Assembly: GCF_902459615.1 (NCBI RefSeq)
Contig: NZ_CABPSA010000004.1
Coordinates: forward strand, 248,001 to 312,000
Source of the DNA: Pandoraea commovens
GTDB lineage: Bacteria > Pseudomonadota > Gammaproteobacteria > Burkholderiales > Burkholderiaceae
Direction: 5' to 3'
DNA length: 64,000 bases
Position numbers and translations under genes: made by a program. Of the stretch, positions 9,228 through 21,804 are shown in pieces (position 1 is the stretch's first letter; every line of letters begins with the position of its first letter). The notes under the pieces are model-generated. The model was not told the DNA's origin, did not search any database, and saw nothing but the letters and a program-made list of their open reading frames with translations.

Positions 9228-12197
9228 ATGAGAATGGTGCTGCTCGCCTGGGTGGCGGGTGTCTGGTGGCTGCAACAAGTCTCGGTGCTGCCTACTGGGC
9301 AAGGATTTGCGGTGGCGCTCGGCGTTGCCGCGTGTGTATTCGTTGTGGGGGCGCTGCGTGTGATTTGGGTGGCAGGGAGCGCACGGTCATACGGACAGCC
9401 GTGGGGCGCGACGAGCGGGCGTTGCCGTCCCGGGGGTGATGATCGACGGCTCTGTGGCGGAGCGTCTGCGAACCAGGGCTGGTCGCGATGGCTCGCGGTG
9501 ATGGTGTTCGCATTGAGTGCAGGCGTTGGAGGATACGCCTGGGCGGCCTATCGGGCGGACTTGCGGCTTGGGGACAGCTTGCCCGCTGCGCTTGAGGGGC
9601 AGGACGTGCTGGTGATCGGCGTGGTGGCGGGGTTGCCCATAACTACGGGCGACGGTGTGCGGTTCGTGTTCGATGTCGAAAGCGCGCACGCCATTGCTAC
9701 GGGCGATGTGCGCGTCGGCGAGTGCGATGCTTGTGGTGTGTCGTCGGGGTGTGGCAATGGCGAAGGGGCATCGCTTTCGCCGACGCGATACATAGGCGGC
9801 GATGGCTCGGCATGCGGTGCGGTGCATGTGCCGAAGCGCATCGAGTTGGTTTGGCCAATGCGTCCGCCCTTCAGTGGGAAACGCGAGGCGCGCAGCGCCG
9901 TCGGCGTCGGCTCGGGTGAGGCATCGCAGGGCGCGATGGCGGCGGCCCGGCGGCGGTTGCCCCGCGCAGGTGAGCGATGGCAAATGCCGGTTCGTCTCAA
10001 GGCGCCGCGTGGCTTCGCAAACTGGCACGGCTTCGATGCCGAATTGTTGGCGCTGACTCGGGGCATTCGGGCATCAGGATACGTGCGGACGTCGATTGGT
10101 AAAGGTGCGCGAGCGATCGCAGTTCGCCCGCGTCGCCTGCATGTGGGGCCGTCGCCGGGGTATGGATTCGCGGCATGGCGTGAGCGGTTACGAGACGATT
10201 TTCGGGCCGCCCTCGACCCGTCGGCGAGATATGGCGGCGTGCTGATGGCGCTGGCGCTGGGAGAGCGCGGCGATATCGCGGATGACGACTGGCAAATGTT
10301 TGCCGACACCGGCGTGAGCCATTTGCTGGCGATCTCGGGGTTGCACGTCTCGCTGGTCGCCGGGGCGATGGCTGCGATGGTTGGCGGGCTGTGGCGTCGG
10401 GCGGGATTTGCGCGATTACGCTTGCCATTGTGGTGGCCAGCGCCGAAGGCGGCCGCTGTCGCTGGGTTGCTGGCAGCGGTGGCTTACGGCGCGATTGCGG
10501 GCTGGGGTGTGCCTGTGCAGCGAGCCGTCGGCATGGTCGCCATCGTTGTGCTGGCGTTGCTAACGGGGCGGTTCGCCGCGCCGTCTTATGCGTTGGCGTG
10601 GGCACTGGCGGTTGTCGTTACGCTGGATCCGTGGGCCGTTGTCACGCCCGGTTTGTGGCTGTCGTTCGGTGCGGTGGCGGCGCTCGTGTTAGCCGCGAGG
10701 CGGGGCGACAGGACGGACTCGCCGTCGAGGGGACACCGAGAGGATGCTCAGGGGGGGGAGGATGCCGTCATCCACGCAACGCGCGGAGCCGCCACACGGT
10801 TGGAGCCAGTCGTCGCGGGGCTGGCGTGCGAGCTGCCTGCTGCGGGTGCGTTGAAGCACGATGAAACGGGCGGCGCTCCGGCCGGTTGGCGAGCGGTCGA
10901 AAGGATAGGGCGGTGGGGCGTCGCTTTAGGCCGCAGATTGGCACCTGCTGCTCGCGCACAGTATGCGGTCACCATCGGTCTGATCCCGTTGACGCTCGCT
11001 TGGTTCGGCACAGTGCCATTGCTCGGGCCATTAGCGAACGCCGTCGCCATTCCGGTGATGACGCTGATCGTGACGCCGCTCGCGCTCGCAAGCCTGTTGT
11101 TGCCTTCCGGTCTTGCGCACTGGGCGCTCGGTGTTGCGCATACGGTGGTCGTCTGGCTGGCGGACTGGCTGGGCACGCTTGCGGCGATGCCCTGGGCGGT
11201 CTGGCGAGCGCCGGTCGCACCGGTTTGGGCGCAGATGGCATCCGTTGTCGGTGTAGTGGTTTGTCTCGTGCCGTTGCCGCAATGGGTTCCCGCGACGAGG
11301 AGATGGATGTTCGGCATACGGTTCGCCGGGGTGGCGCTGATGGGACCGGCGGCGCTGGTATCCCCGCAACGGCCGACGGTGGGTGAGTTTCGTGTGACGA
11401 TGCTCGATGTCGGTCAGGGCAACGCCGTGCTGGTCGAAACCGCGACGCGAACGCTGCTGTTCGACAGCGGCCCGCCGTTGGGGCGGCGCAGCGATGCGGG
11501 GCGGCGTGTCATCGTTCCATATTTACGCTCGATGGGGATCGCGCGGCTCGATCGGATGGTAGTCAGCCACGCACATGACGATCATTTTGGCGGGGCGTTG
11601 AGTGTGTTGCGAGCGTACCCAGAGGCGCAAGTCCTGTCGTCCTTGCCCGATGAACATCGGGTTCGGCGCGCATCGGCCGCGCATCGCACCTGTCTTGCCG
11701 GGCAGCAGTGGCAGTGGGAGGGCGTCACATTCCGGTTTCTGCACCCGGACAAGGCAGCGTTGCGTGATGGCCAGCGCGGGAGGGCGGGGCCGAACAGTGT
11801 GAGCTGTGTGCTGCGAATTGCGAACGGACGGCACAGCGCATTGCTCGCGGCCGACGCGGAAAGCTTGCAGGAACGCATGATGGTGGCCCGCTATGGGCGG
11901 GCGCTGCGCTCGGACGTGCTGCTTGCCCCGCATCACGGCAGTCTGACGTCGTCGACCTCGGCGTTCGTGGCTGCGGTATCGCCAGCCCACGTGGTGTTTC
12001 AAGCGGGGTATCGCAACCGCTTCGGGCATCCGAAACCGGCCGTGGTCGCCCGCTATCGATCAGCGGGCGCGACGATCTGGCAGAGCGTGACGCACGGCGG
12101 GATTCGGTTTTCAAGTACGCCGGACGGCATGACGGCCCAGGCTTACCGTGCGAGTTTCCGGCGTTACTGGCACGCGTTGTCGCCCGATTCGTCCTGA
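9228..12197 (+). CDS. comEC: ComEC/Rec2 DNA internalisation channel
   Basis: The inner-membrane channel that brings single-stranded transforming DNA into the cytoplasm. Order of parts: two N-terminal membrane helices and a DUF4131-like region, a competence core with GERGDIADDDWQ and HLLAISGLHVSLVAG (about residues 345-380), several hydrophobic helices, and a C-terminal metallo-beta-lactamase domain. That last domain starts at DVGQGNAVLVE (about 727) and carries HxHDDH at residues 781-786. At 989 residues it is longer than most homologues. The extra length sits in two Gly/Ala/Arg-rich stretches, at about residues 50-85 and 150-250, and in an insert near 495-570, all looking poorly constrained. 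The reading frame is intact, so natural transformation is possible if the pilus genes exist elsewhere. Confidence 0.92.
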   Translation: MRMVLLAWVAGVWWLQQVSVLPTGQGFAVALGVAACVFVVGALRVIWVAGSARSYGQPWGATSGRCRPGGDDRRLCGGASANQGWSRWLAVMVFALSAGVGGYAWAAYRADLRLGDSLPAALEGQDVLVIGVVAGLPITTGDGVRFVFDVESAHAIATGDVRVGECDACGVSSGCGNGEGASLSPTRYIGGDGSACGAVHVPKRIELVWPMRPPFSGKREARSAVGVGSGEASQGAMAAARRRLPRAGERWQMPVRLKAPRGFANWHGFDAELLALTRGIRASGYVRTSIGKGARAIAVRPRRLHVGPSPGYGFAAWRERLRDDFRAALDPSARYGGVLMALALGERGDIADDDWQMFADTGVSHLLAISGLHVSLVAGAMAAMVGGLWRRAGFARLRLPLWWPAPKAAAVAGLLAAVAYGAIAGWGVPVQRAVGMVAIVVLALLTGRFAAPSYALAWALAVVVTLDPWAVVTPGLWLSFGAVAALVLAARRGDRTDSPSRGHREDAQGGEDAVIHATRGAATRLEPVVAGLACELPAAGALKHDETGGAPAGWRAVERIGRWGVALGRRLAPAARAQYAVTIGLIPLTLAWFGTVPLLGPLANAVAIPVMTLIVTPLALASLLLPSGLAHWALGVAHTVVVWLADWLGTLAAMPWAVWRAPVAPVWAQMASVVGVVVCLVPLPQWVPATRRWMFGIRFAGVALMGPAALVSPQRPTVGEFRVTMLDVGQGNAVLVETATRTLLFDSGPPLGRRSDAGRRVIVPYLRSMGIARLDRMVVSHAHDDHFGGALSVLRAYPEAQVLSSLPDEHRVRRASAAHRTCLAGQQWQWEGVTFRFLHPDKAALRDGQRGRAGPNSVSCVLRIANGRHSALLAADAESLQERMMVARYGRALRSDVLLAPHHGSLTSSTSAFVAAVSPAHVVFQAGYRNRFGHPKPAVVARYRSAGATIWQSVTHGGIRFSSTPDGMTAQAYRASFRRYWHALSPDSS

Positions 12198-12412
12198 AAA
12201 GCGTTGGCGGCTTGTACTTTGTGCGCGCGCTTGCGCGAATGACGCCGCGTGGCAATTCGACGGAAACCTCTACGGGTACTCAAGCAGCGGTTAGCTAAAA
12301 TGGACCGGCGAATGTCATGCGGCCTGATCCTCGTGCCGAATGCACAAGCGTGCGATACCGTGCGCCGCCGTCCTATGGCGCATGACGCACGCTCGCCAAG
12401 ACAACGAATTCC

Positions 12413-13243
12413 ATGACAAGAGACATCATTCATTTTTCGCACGGCAACGGCTTTCCCGCCGGGGTCTATCGCAAGATGCTCGGTGCGCTGGCCGACGAGT
12501 ACGACGTGCGCGCGATCGATCGCATCGGGCATGACCCGCGTTATCCGGTGACGCCGGGCTGGCGGTATCTTCGCAACGAACTGGTCGACACGCTGGTGCG
12601 TCAGTATCGGGGAGAGCCGGTCTGGCTCGTGGGGCATTCTCTTGGTGGTTTCCTGAGTCTGATGGCGGCGCTCAAGGCCCCGCAGTGCGTGCGTGGTGTC
12701 GTGATGGTGGACTCGCCGATCGTGACGCCGGGCTGGCGCACGCAGATGCTCCGTCTTGGCATGCTGACTGGACTTTACGAACGAATGTCGCCCGCAGGGG
12801 TGACCAAGAAGCGTCGGGACCAATGGCCGGACTGGGAAAGTGCCTGGCAGCATTTTGCAAGCAAACCGGCGTTCGCCAGTTGGGATCCGGACGTGCTGCG
12901 CGATTACATCGATTGCGGGACGTTGCCCACGGGCGAGGGCGAGGCACGGCGTCTCGCCTTTGCGCGCGAGATCGAGTACCGGATCTATCTGACGCTGCCG
13001 CCGTTGCTCGCCGTGCGCGCCATGCGAGGCGTGCCGGTGCCGGTCGGCTTCCTCGCGGGGACCGAGTCTCGCGAATTGCGTCAGGCCGGGATCGGGGCCA
13101 CGCGCAGGATTGTCGGCACGCATCTGCGTTATGTCCCCGGCACCCATCTTTTCCCGATGGAGCGTCCGCTGGACACAGCGGCTGCCATCAGCGACATGCT
13201 CGCGGAATTGCGCGGCGAGCATCGCCGTCCGCTGGCCGCCTGA
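12413..13243 (+). CDS. Alpha/beta hydrolase
   Basis: A 276-residue cytoplasmic protein of the alpha/beta-hydrolase fold. The oxyanion region reads HFSHGNGFPAG (residues 8-17) and the nucleophile elbow is GHSLGG with Ser76. A late GTHLFPMERP segment can supply the catalytic histidine. No signal peptide is seen. The substrate is unknown, and esterases, thioesterases and lipases share these features. A TAAAAT hexamer at 12296-12301 could be its -10 element. The adjacent pyrG is separated by 285 bases and has its own -10, so the two are probably not one operon. Confidence 0.82.
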   Translation: MTRDIIHFSHGNGFPAGVYRKMLGALADEYDVRAIDRIGHDPRYPVTPGWRYLRNELVDTLVRQYRGEPVWLVGHSLGGFLSLMAALKAPQCVRGVVMVDSPIVTPGWRTQMLRLGMLTGLYERMSPAGVTKKRRDQWPDWESAWQHFASKPAFASWDPDVLRDYIDCGTLPTGEGEARRLAFAREIEYRIYLTLPPLLAVRAMRGVPVPVGFLAGTESRELRQAGIGATRRIVGTHLRYVPGTHLFPMERPLDTAAAISDMLAELRGEHRRPLAA

Positions 13244-13384
13244 AGGCCGGGCGTACCCGGCATCTCGACGTTACATGCCGTCCGCCAGGTGGGGGTGCGT
13301 CTTGCGATTCAGTCAGATGAAGACCGAAGGGGCGATGCGCTTGTCCGTCGGTACCCGCAGTCGTTTGTGCTGAGCGGGGTCTGA

Positions 13385-15187
<1,803 letters not shown>

Positions 15188-15219
15188 GACGCGCAGCGAG
15201 CGAGAAACAAGGAGTTCCC

Positions 15220-16074
15220 ATGAAACTGTGCGGTTTCGATGTTGGCCTGGACAAGCCGTTTTTCCTGATCGCAGGTACCTGCGTCGTCGAGTCGGAGCAA
15301 ATGACGTTCGACGTCGCGGGGCAGCTCAAGGAAATCACGAGCGCGCTCGGCATTCCGTTCATCTACAAGTCGTCGTTCGACAAGGCGAACCGTAGCTCGG
15401 GCAAGTCGTATCGCGGCCCGGGCCGCGAGCAAGGCCTGAAGATCCTCGAAGAAGTGCGCCGCCAGCTCGGCGTGCCGGTGCTCACCGACGTGCACACCGA
15501 AGAGGATGTGGCGGTTGCCGCGCCGATCGTCGATGTACTGCAAACGCCGGCTTTCCTCTGCCGCCAGACCGATTTCATCCGCGCCTGCGCCCAGTCGGGC
15601 AAGCCGGTGAACATCAAGAAGGGGCAGTTTCTCGCGCCGCACGACATGATCAACGTCATCGACAAGGCCCGCGACGCCGCGCGCGAAGCCGGTCTTCCCG
15701 ATGACGTCTTCATGGCCTGCGAGCGGGGCGTTTCGTTCGGCTACAACAACCTGGTGTCGGACATGCGCTCGCTGGCGATCATGCGCGAGACCGGCGCGCC
15801 GGTGGTGTTCGACGCCACGCACTCGGTGCAGCTGCCGGGCGGACAAGGCACCAGTTCGGGCGGTCAGCGCGAATTCGTGCCGGTGCTCTCGCGTGCCGCC
15901 GTGGCCGTCGGTGTCTCGGGCCTCTTCATGGAGACGCACCCGGATCCGGCGTGCGCACTCTCGGATGGTCCGAATGCCGTGCCGCTGGGACGCATGCGCG
16001 AACTGCTCACCACGCTCAAAACGATTGACGCGGCGGTGAAGCAGGGCGAGTTCCTGGAAAACAATTTCAACTGA
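15220..16074 (+). CDS. kdsA: 3-deoxy-8-phosphooctulonate synthase
   Basis: KdsA condenses arabinose 5-phosphate with phosphoenolpyruvate to make KDO 8-phosphate for the lipid A inner core. The 284-residue product shows [38 protein letters not shown] and [14 protein letters not shown], all hallmark segments of the family. A good ribosome site (AAGGAG, from 15210) precedes the ATG. It lies in the gap between pyrG and eno, as in many betaproteobacteria. Eno makes the phosphoenolpyruvate it consumes. Confidence 0.97.
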   Translation: MKLCGFDVGLDKPFFLIAGTCVVESEQMTFDVAGQLKEITSALGIPFIYKSSFDKANRSSGKSYRGPGREQGLKILEEVRRQLGVPVLTDVHTEEDVAVAAPIVDVLQTPAFLCRQTDFIRACAQSGKPVNIKKGQFLAPHDMINVIDKARDAAREAGLPDDVFMACERGVSFGYNNLVSDMRSLAIMRETGAPVVFDATHSVQLPGGQGTSSGGQREFVPVLSRAAVAVGVSGLFMETHPDPACALSDGPNAVPLGRMRELLTTLKTIDAAVKQGEFLENNFN

Positions 16075-17769
<1,695 letters not shown>

Positions 17770-17791
17770 TTCCGTTTCCCCGGGCAGTTAA

Positions 17792-17811
17792 GGCCTGACG
17801 GTCGTCAGGCC
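17792..17811 (+). terminator. Hairpin between eno and ftsB
   Basis: An 8-bp perfect stem, GGCCTGAC with GTCAGGCC, closes a 4-base loop just after eno. No T-run follows, so it may be a processing or attenuation hairpin that protects eno mRNA rather than a true terminator. Confidence 0.4.
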
Positions 17812-17842
17812 CGCCTTCCCGGAATTCTTGCCAGGCGAAAGC

Positions 17843-18268
17843 ATGCGAATGGTGACCTTGGTACTGGTGGCGTTGTTGGTTGTCATCCAGTATCCGCTCT
17901 GGTTCGGCCACGGTGGTTGGTTGTACGTGCACGAACTGCGCGACGAGCTGAGCGCCGAACAGCAGAAGAACGAGCAGTTGAAAGAACGTAACGATCGCCT
18001 TGCAGGCGAAGTGCAGGATCTGCAGGACGGCACGTCGGCGATCGAAGAACGCGCTCGTTTCGAGTTGGGGATGGTCAAGGACGGCGAATTGTTCGTGCAA
18101 TTCGTCGGTGCGGATGGGGCTGGCGCGCCGCAAGGTGCCTCCGGTGCCGACGCGCCGCTCGTCTCGTCGACCGAACCGGCTCACAAGACGGTCGCCGCTG
18201 CGCCGCCGCCCCCACCGTCGCAGACGAAGGGCAAGACGCAGTCGGCGCACAAGGCGCAGCATCACTGA
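17843..18268 (+). CDS. ftsB: Cell division protein FtsB
   Basis: FtsB is a small bitopic divisome protein that joins FtsL and FtsQ at the septum. The start at 17843 places the membrane helix ([19 protein letters not shown]) at the N-terminus. The slightly longer in-frame start at 17828 adds five residues and has no better ribosome site. A coiled coil follows ([20 protein letters not shown], then [12 protein letters not shown]), and then the family signature [16 protein letters not shown]. The 141-residue product is longer than enterobacterial FtsB because of an Ala/Pro/Lys-rich tail after about residue 90, which is likely disordered. Confidence 0.9.
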   Translation: MRMVTLVLVALLVVIQYPLWFGHGGWLYVHELRDELSAEQQKNEQLKERNDRLAGEVQDLQDGTSAIEERARFELGMVKDGELFVQFVGADGAGAPQGASGADAPLVSSTEPAHKTVAAAPPPPPSQTKGKTQSAHKAQHH

Positions 18269-18320
18269 TCCTCACTGGCCGCTGCTGCCGTTCCCGGTAG
18301 TCTTGCGCAGATGTAGTACA

Positions 18321-18353
18321 AAAAAATGGCACTCCCTCGGGAGTGCCTTTTTT
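18321..18353. terminator. Bidirectional terminator between ftsB and a convergent lipoprotein gene
   Basis: A stem of GGCACTCC with GGAGTGCC (within 18328-18347) has an A-run before it and six T residues after it. It can therefore end ftsB on one strand and the lipoprotein gene on the other. Confidence 0.85.
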
Positions 18354-18388
18354 ATGGCCTTCGGAAACCGACCTTCGGAAACCGGCCT

Positions 18389-18826
18389 TCAGAAGCCGAT
18401 GCCTATACCGACCGAGGATCGCGGGCCATACCCGCCCGGACCATACCAACCGGGGCCGTACCAACCCGGCCCGTACCAACCCGGGCTGCCCCAGCCGCCA
18501 TAGAAATAAGCGTTGCTGTTGTAGCTGCGAATAGCGTCGTTCAGCGCGCGTTGGGCACGCTCACGCTCGATCGTGGATTCCTGCTCGTCGTAGATGTGCT
18601 TGTTCAGCCGCGTCAGGTCCTGCTTTTGCGCATCCGTCATGGCTGGTACCTCTTCCTGCGATTGCGGCAGCCGTGCCGAAGGGGCGTCGGGCGGCGGCAA
18701 CTGCAACTGTGCACAGCCGGTGGCAAGCGTCAGCGCGAGCAGCGCCATTGCGCAAGCTGCGGCTCGCCATGGGGGAGCGGCAAGTGCGGCGAAATCGGGG
18801 GAAGTTTCGGAGGTGGCTCGGGGCAT
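18389..18826 (-). CDS. Small lipoprotein with Gly-Tyr-Pro repeat tail
   Basis: A 145-residue protein whose N-terminus has a hydrophobic segment (MALLALTLATGC) ending in a lipobox, with Cys38 as the lipidated residue. A short helical, charged middle (about residues 63-100) is followed by a C-terminal tail of three GWYGP-type units and GGYGPRSSVGIGIGF. The start at 18826 is the first ATG. An internal ATG at 18746-18748 would also leave a usable signal peptide, and neither has a good ribosome site. I do not recognise a named family. The mature N-terminus (Ala-Gln after Cys) has no Asp at +2, which would fit the outer membrane. Confidence 0.72.
   Translation of the reverse strand: MPRATSETSPDFAALAAPPWRAAACAMALLALTLATGCAQLQLPPPDAPSARLPQSQEEVPAMTDAQKQDLTRLNKHIYDEQESTIERERAQRALNDAIRSYNSNAYFYGGWGSPGWYGPGWYGPGWYGPGGYGPRSSVGIGIGF
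18441..18485 (-). repeat. Three tandem 15-bp repeats coding GWYGP units
   Basis: Three near-identical 15-base copies (18441-18455, 18456-18470, 18471-18485), each coding five residues of the Trp-Tyr-Gly-Pro tail. Copy-number change would stay in frame. Confidence 0.85.
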
Positions 18827-18972
18827 GGTGGCGCAATAACCCGGTGTGGTTCCGTCCTATCCGTGGACGGAGGGCAATGGCATCCGATACGGGGCGACCC
18901 CGCATCTCGCCGGATGTGAACTCAGATTCCCCGGCGCGCGGGGCGTTCCGCGCGCCGCAGAAAATCTGTGCT

Positions 18973-19908
18973 TCAGTGCTGCCCGGCCGGGGCGGCGTGC
19001 GACTGCTGGGTGAAGAGTTGGGCCGCGTCGATCTTGTCGTAATGATAGGTCTGACGGCAGAACTCGCAAGCGACTTCGAGGCTGGGGCGTTCGTCGAACA
19101 CGCTCATGACTTCGGTTTCACCCAGCGTGCGAAGCATGTTCGAAACGCGCTCACGCGAGCACGTGCAGCGAAACGCCGTGGGCAGCGGGTCGAACACACG
19201 AACCGTTTCTTCCCAGAACAGGCGATGCAACATCGTCTCGCGATCCGTGCTCAGCATTTCATCGCGCTTGAGCGTGTTGCCGAGGTGGCAGACGCGATTC
19301 CATGTGTCCTCGTCTTCCTCGGGCGCACGTTCGGCGCCGGCGCCAGCCGTGCCGCCATGGCCCGGTAGCTTTTGCAGCAGCATGCCGACCGCGTGGTTTT
19401 CGTCTGCGGCCAGCCAAATGCGCGTGTCGAGCTGCTCCGAATGGTGCATGTAATGCTCAAGCACCGACGCCATGTCGGGCAGCGGACCGTGTTCGTCCGA
19501 CAGCGGCACCACGCCCTGATACGGCTGCTGGCCGGGTTGCTTCACACGCGGATCGAGCGTGATGGCGAAGCTGGCGCGGCCGTTCACGTTGAGCATTGAC
19601 TTGAGCGTCGCGTCATCCGGGATCTCGCCGCTGTACTTCGCGGTGGCGCGCATCGTGAGATCGGCATTGCATTCCACGACCACCATGCTGACCGGGCCAT
19701 CACCGTGCAGTTGCAGGATCAGCGCGCCGTCGAATTTGACGTTCGCGGTCAGCAGCGCAGCCGCGGCCATCATTTCGCCGAGCAGGTTGCGCACGGGCGC
19801 CGGGTAGTCGTGACGCTCCAGCACAGCGCGCCAGGTGGCGTCGAGGCTGACGTATTCGCCGCGCACGGGGGCGGCGTCGAACATGAATTTCTGAAGTTGG
19901 TCGGACAC
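18973..19908 (-). CDS. hslO: Redox-regulated chaperone Hsp33
   Basis: Hsp33 is a cytoplasmic holdase switched on by oxidation and heat. The GTG at 19906-19908 was chosen because an AGGA ribosome site lies 8 bases upstream and the product then starts SDQLQKFMFD. Longer in-frame starts add unlike sequence. Of the 311 residues, the last 65 hold the zinc switch: a CxC pair (about Cys248 and Cys250) and a CEFC pair (about Cys281 and Cys284). An acidic Gly/Ala insert (GTAGAGAERAPEEDED) interrupts the chaperone domain after LLQKLPG. All four switch cysteines are present, so redox control should work. Confidence 0.94.
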   Translation of the reverse strand: MSDQLQKFMFDAAPVRGEYVSLDATWRAVLERHDYPAPVRNLLGEMMAAAALLTANVKFDGALILQLHGDGPVSMVVVECNADLTMRATAKYSGEIPDDATLKSMLNVNGRASFAITLDPRVKQPGQQPYQGVVPLSDEHGPLPDMASVLEHYMHHSEQLDTRIWLAADENHAVGMLLQKLPGHGGTAGAGAERAPEEDEDTWNRVCHLGNTLKRDEMLSTDRETMLHRLFWEETVRVFDPLPTAFRCTCSRERVSNMLRTLGETEVMSVFDERPSLEVACEFCRQTYHYDKIDAAQLFTQQSHAAPAGQH

Positions 19909-20162
19909 GGTCGAATTCCTGAAAAATGCGGCAACGGCGATAGGTGCTGTGGGCCGAAAGGCGCGATAGGCGGAATCATCTAGTGCATGAATCGCACAAG
20001 TGTTCCTGCATTCGCTCGTACTCAAGGGCCCATCAGCGCGCAATCGCCGACGATTGGCGCGTCAATGTTGCGATATTTGGGGGCGCGCGCCGCATTTTCA
20101 ACACATCGGCAGCGAACGCTCGCGCTCCCGACGGGCCGCGCGCGCCACTGCCGGACGCGCGT

Positions 20163-20687
20163 TCAGCCGATGCGCACCAGCTGTTCCTTGAAAACCTGCC
20201 GGCGCGTGGCATAGACGTCGGCATTGCGCTTGAGATTGGCGACTTCTTCATCGGTCAGTTCGCGCACGACCTTGGCGGGCACGCCGAGAATCAGCGAACG
20301 GTCCGGAAATGTCTTGCGCTCGGTGACCAGCGCGCCTGCGCCCACGAGGCTGTCGCGGCCGATAACGGCGCCGTTAAGCAACACGGCCTGAATGCCGATC
20401 AGCGAATTCTCGCCGACGGTGCAGCCGTGCAGCATGGCCTGATGGCCGACACTGACGCCATCGGCCAGCGTGAGCGGATAGCCCGGATCGGCATGCAGCA
20501 CAGCGCCTTCCTGCACGTTGGTGCCGATGCCGACCTTGATCGGCTCGTTATCGCCGCGAATCGCCACGCCCGGCCACACGCTGCTGTTCTCCGCTAGAAC
20601 CACCTCACCGATGATGGTAGCGGTGTCGGCCACGAAAGCACTCTCGTGGATCTGCGGGGTCTTGTCTCCAAGTTTATAGATCGGCAT
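20163..20687 (-). CDS. Gamma carbonic anhydrase family protein
   Basis: A 174-residue left-handed beta-helix protein of hexapeptide repeats (for example IIGEVVLAENSSVWPGVAI). Three metal-ligand histidines of gamma-class carbonic anhydrases are present: His65 (VLHADPG), His82 and His87 (SVGHQAMLHGC). Close relatives are YrdA and PaaY; many have weak or unknown activity, so the enzyme role is family-based inference. It is cytoplasmic and transcribed divergently from the ferritin-like gene, separated by 49 bases. Confidence 0.9.
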   Translation of the reverse strand: MPIYKLGDKTPQIHESAFVADTATIIGEVVLAENSSVWPGVAIRGDNEPIKVGIGTNVQEGAVLHADPGYPLTLADGVSVGHQAMLHGCTVGENSLIGIQAVLLNGAVIGRDSLVGAGALVTERKTFPDRSLILGVPAKVVRELTDEEVANLKRNADVYATRRQVFKEQLVRIG

Positions 20688-20706
20688 GGCGGCTTCGGTT
20701 CGCGGT

Positions 20707-20731
20707 TAAAATCGACGAAACCGCTATTGTA
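20707..20731. promoter_or_regulatory. Divergent promoter region with two -10-like hexamers
   Basis: TAAAAT at 20707-20712 points to the ferritin-like gene and TACAAT on the minus strand at 20726-20731 points to the carbonic anhydrase gene. The hexamers are close together, so the two promoters would compete. No convincing -35 boxes are seen. Confidence 0.3.
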
Positions 20732-20736
20732 ACGTC

Positions 20737-21669
20737 ATGGCCGATTTCACTCCTGCACCCGGCGCCGATGCCGCGCGCCACGCCGTCTCCGGCAAATCCG
20801 TCGAAATTTCCTCTGCCGCCGTTGCCGTGTCGTCGTCGACCGATGTGTCCGGCTGCGCGCGCGAACGCGCCCTCGAACTGCTGCGCATCTGCGATCCGTT
20901 CGAGAAGGCCGTGGGCGTCACAGCGCTGCGCGATGCCGCACGCGACGGGGCGGCGCATTGGCATCCGGCGCGTCAATTCCTGTCTGCAGACGGTGAGCAT
21001 GAGGCCGGGATTCCGGGCCGTCCGGCGACACCGCAACTGGTTTCGCCCAGAGAGTTGAAGCAGCGGGCAGTGACCTCTGTGGACGGGCGCGCCGCGTTGT
21101 TGCATGCGCTTGCTCACATCGAATTCAACGCCATCAATCTCGCACTCGACGCCTTGTGGCGCTTCGACGGCCTGCCGAGCGCCTATTACGACGACTGGCT
21201 TCAGGTCGCAGCGGAGGAGGCGTATCACTTCTCGCTGCTCGTCTCGCATCTGCGAACGTTGGGCGATCAGTACGACTACGGCTGCTTCCCGGCGCACGAC
21301 GGGCTGTGGGACATGGCGCGACGCACGTCCGGCGATTGGCTGGCACGTCTGGCGCTCGTGCCGCGAACGCTGGAAGCACGCGGCCTGGACGCCAGTCCAC
21401 CCATCAAGGCCAAACTCTCCAGCGCAGGCGACAAGGCCGGTGCGGCGATTCTCGACATCATCCTGCGTGATGAGATCGGACACGTCGCCATCGGCAACCG
21501 CTGGTATCGCTGGGGCTGCGAGCGCGCAGGCTGTGAGCCGGTCGAGACGTACGCGCGGTTGGCCGCGCAGTACGGCGCGCCTCGCCTGCGGGGACCGTTC
21601 AATCTCGAAGCGCGCAGGGCGGCCGGATTCGACGACGCCGAACTCGCGGCGCTTCAGGCCGGTGAGTAA
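20737..21669 (+). CDS. Ferritin-like protein (DUF455)
   Basis: A 310-residue protein with a ferritin-like four-helix bundle of the DUF455 family. Candidate diiron ligands are a Glu in LAHIEFNAINLALD, EE with a His two residues later in VAAEEAYHFSLL, and Glu and His in ILRDEIGHVAIG. An N-terminal 50-residue part is Ala/Ser-rich and likely flexible. The family is uncharacterised and distantly related to MiaE-type tRNA hydroxylases, so an iron-dependent oxidase role is inference only. The product is cytoplasmic, with no signal peptide. Confidence 0.85.
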   Translation: MADFTPAPGADAARHAVSGKSVEISSAAVAVSSSTDVSGCARERALELLRICDPFEKAVGVTALRDAARDGAAHWHPARQFLSADGEHEAGIPGRPATPQLVSPRELKQRAVTSVDGRAALLHALAHIEFNAINLALDALWRFDGLPSAYYDDWLQVAAEEAYHFSLLVSHLRTLGDQYDYGCFPAHDGLWDMARRTSGDWLARLALVPRTLEARGLDASPPIKAKLSSAGDKAGAAILDIILRDEIGHVAIGNRWYRWGCERAGCEPVETYARLAAQYGAPRLRGPFNLEARRAAGFDDAELAALQAGE

Positions 21670-21804
21670 GGGCGGCGTCTTCGTTAAAGCGCATGAAAGC
21701 GCGTGAAAGCGGCTTCGCTTTTTGACGCTGCTTCCGAGGTGGCGACGTCCGTCGATATACTCGACGCTCCTCATTCGTTCAGATATTCACTTTCTGACGG
21801 TGTC

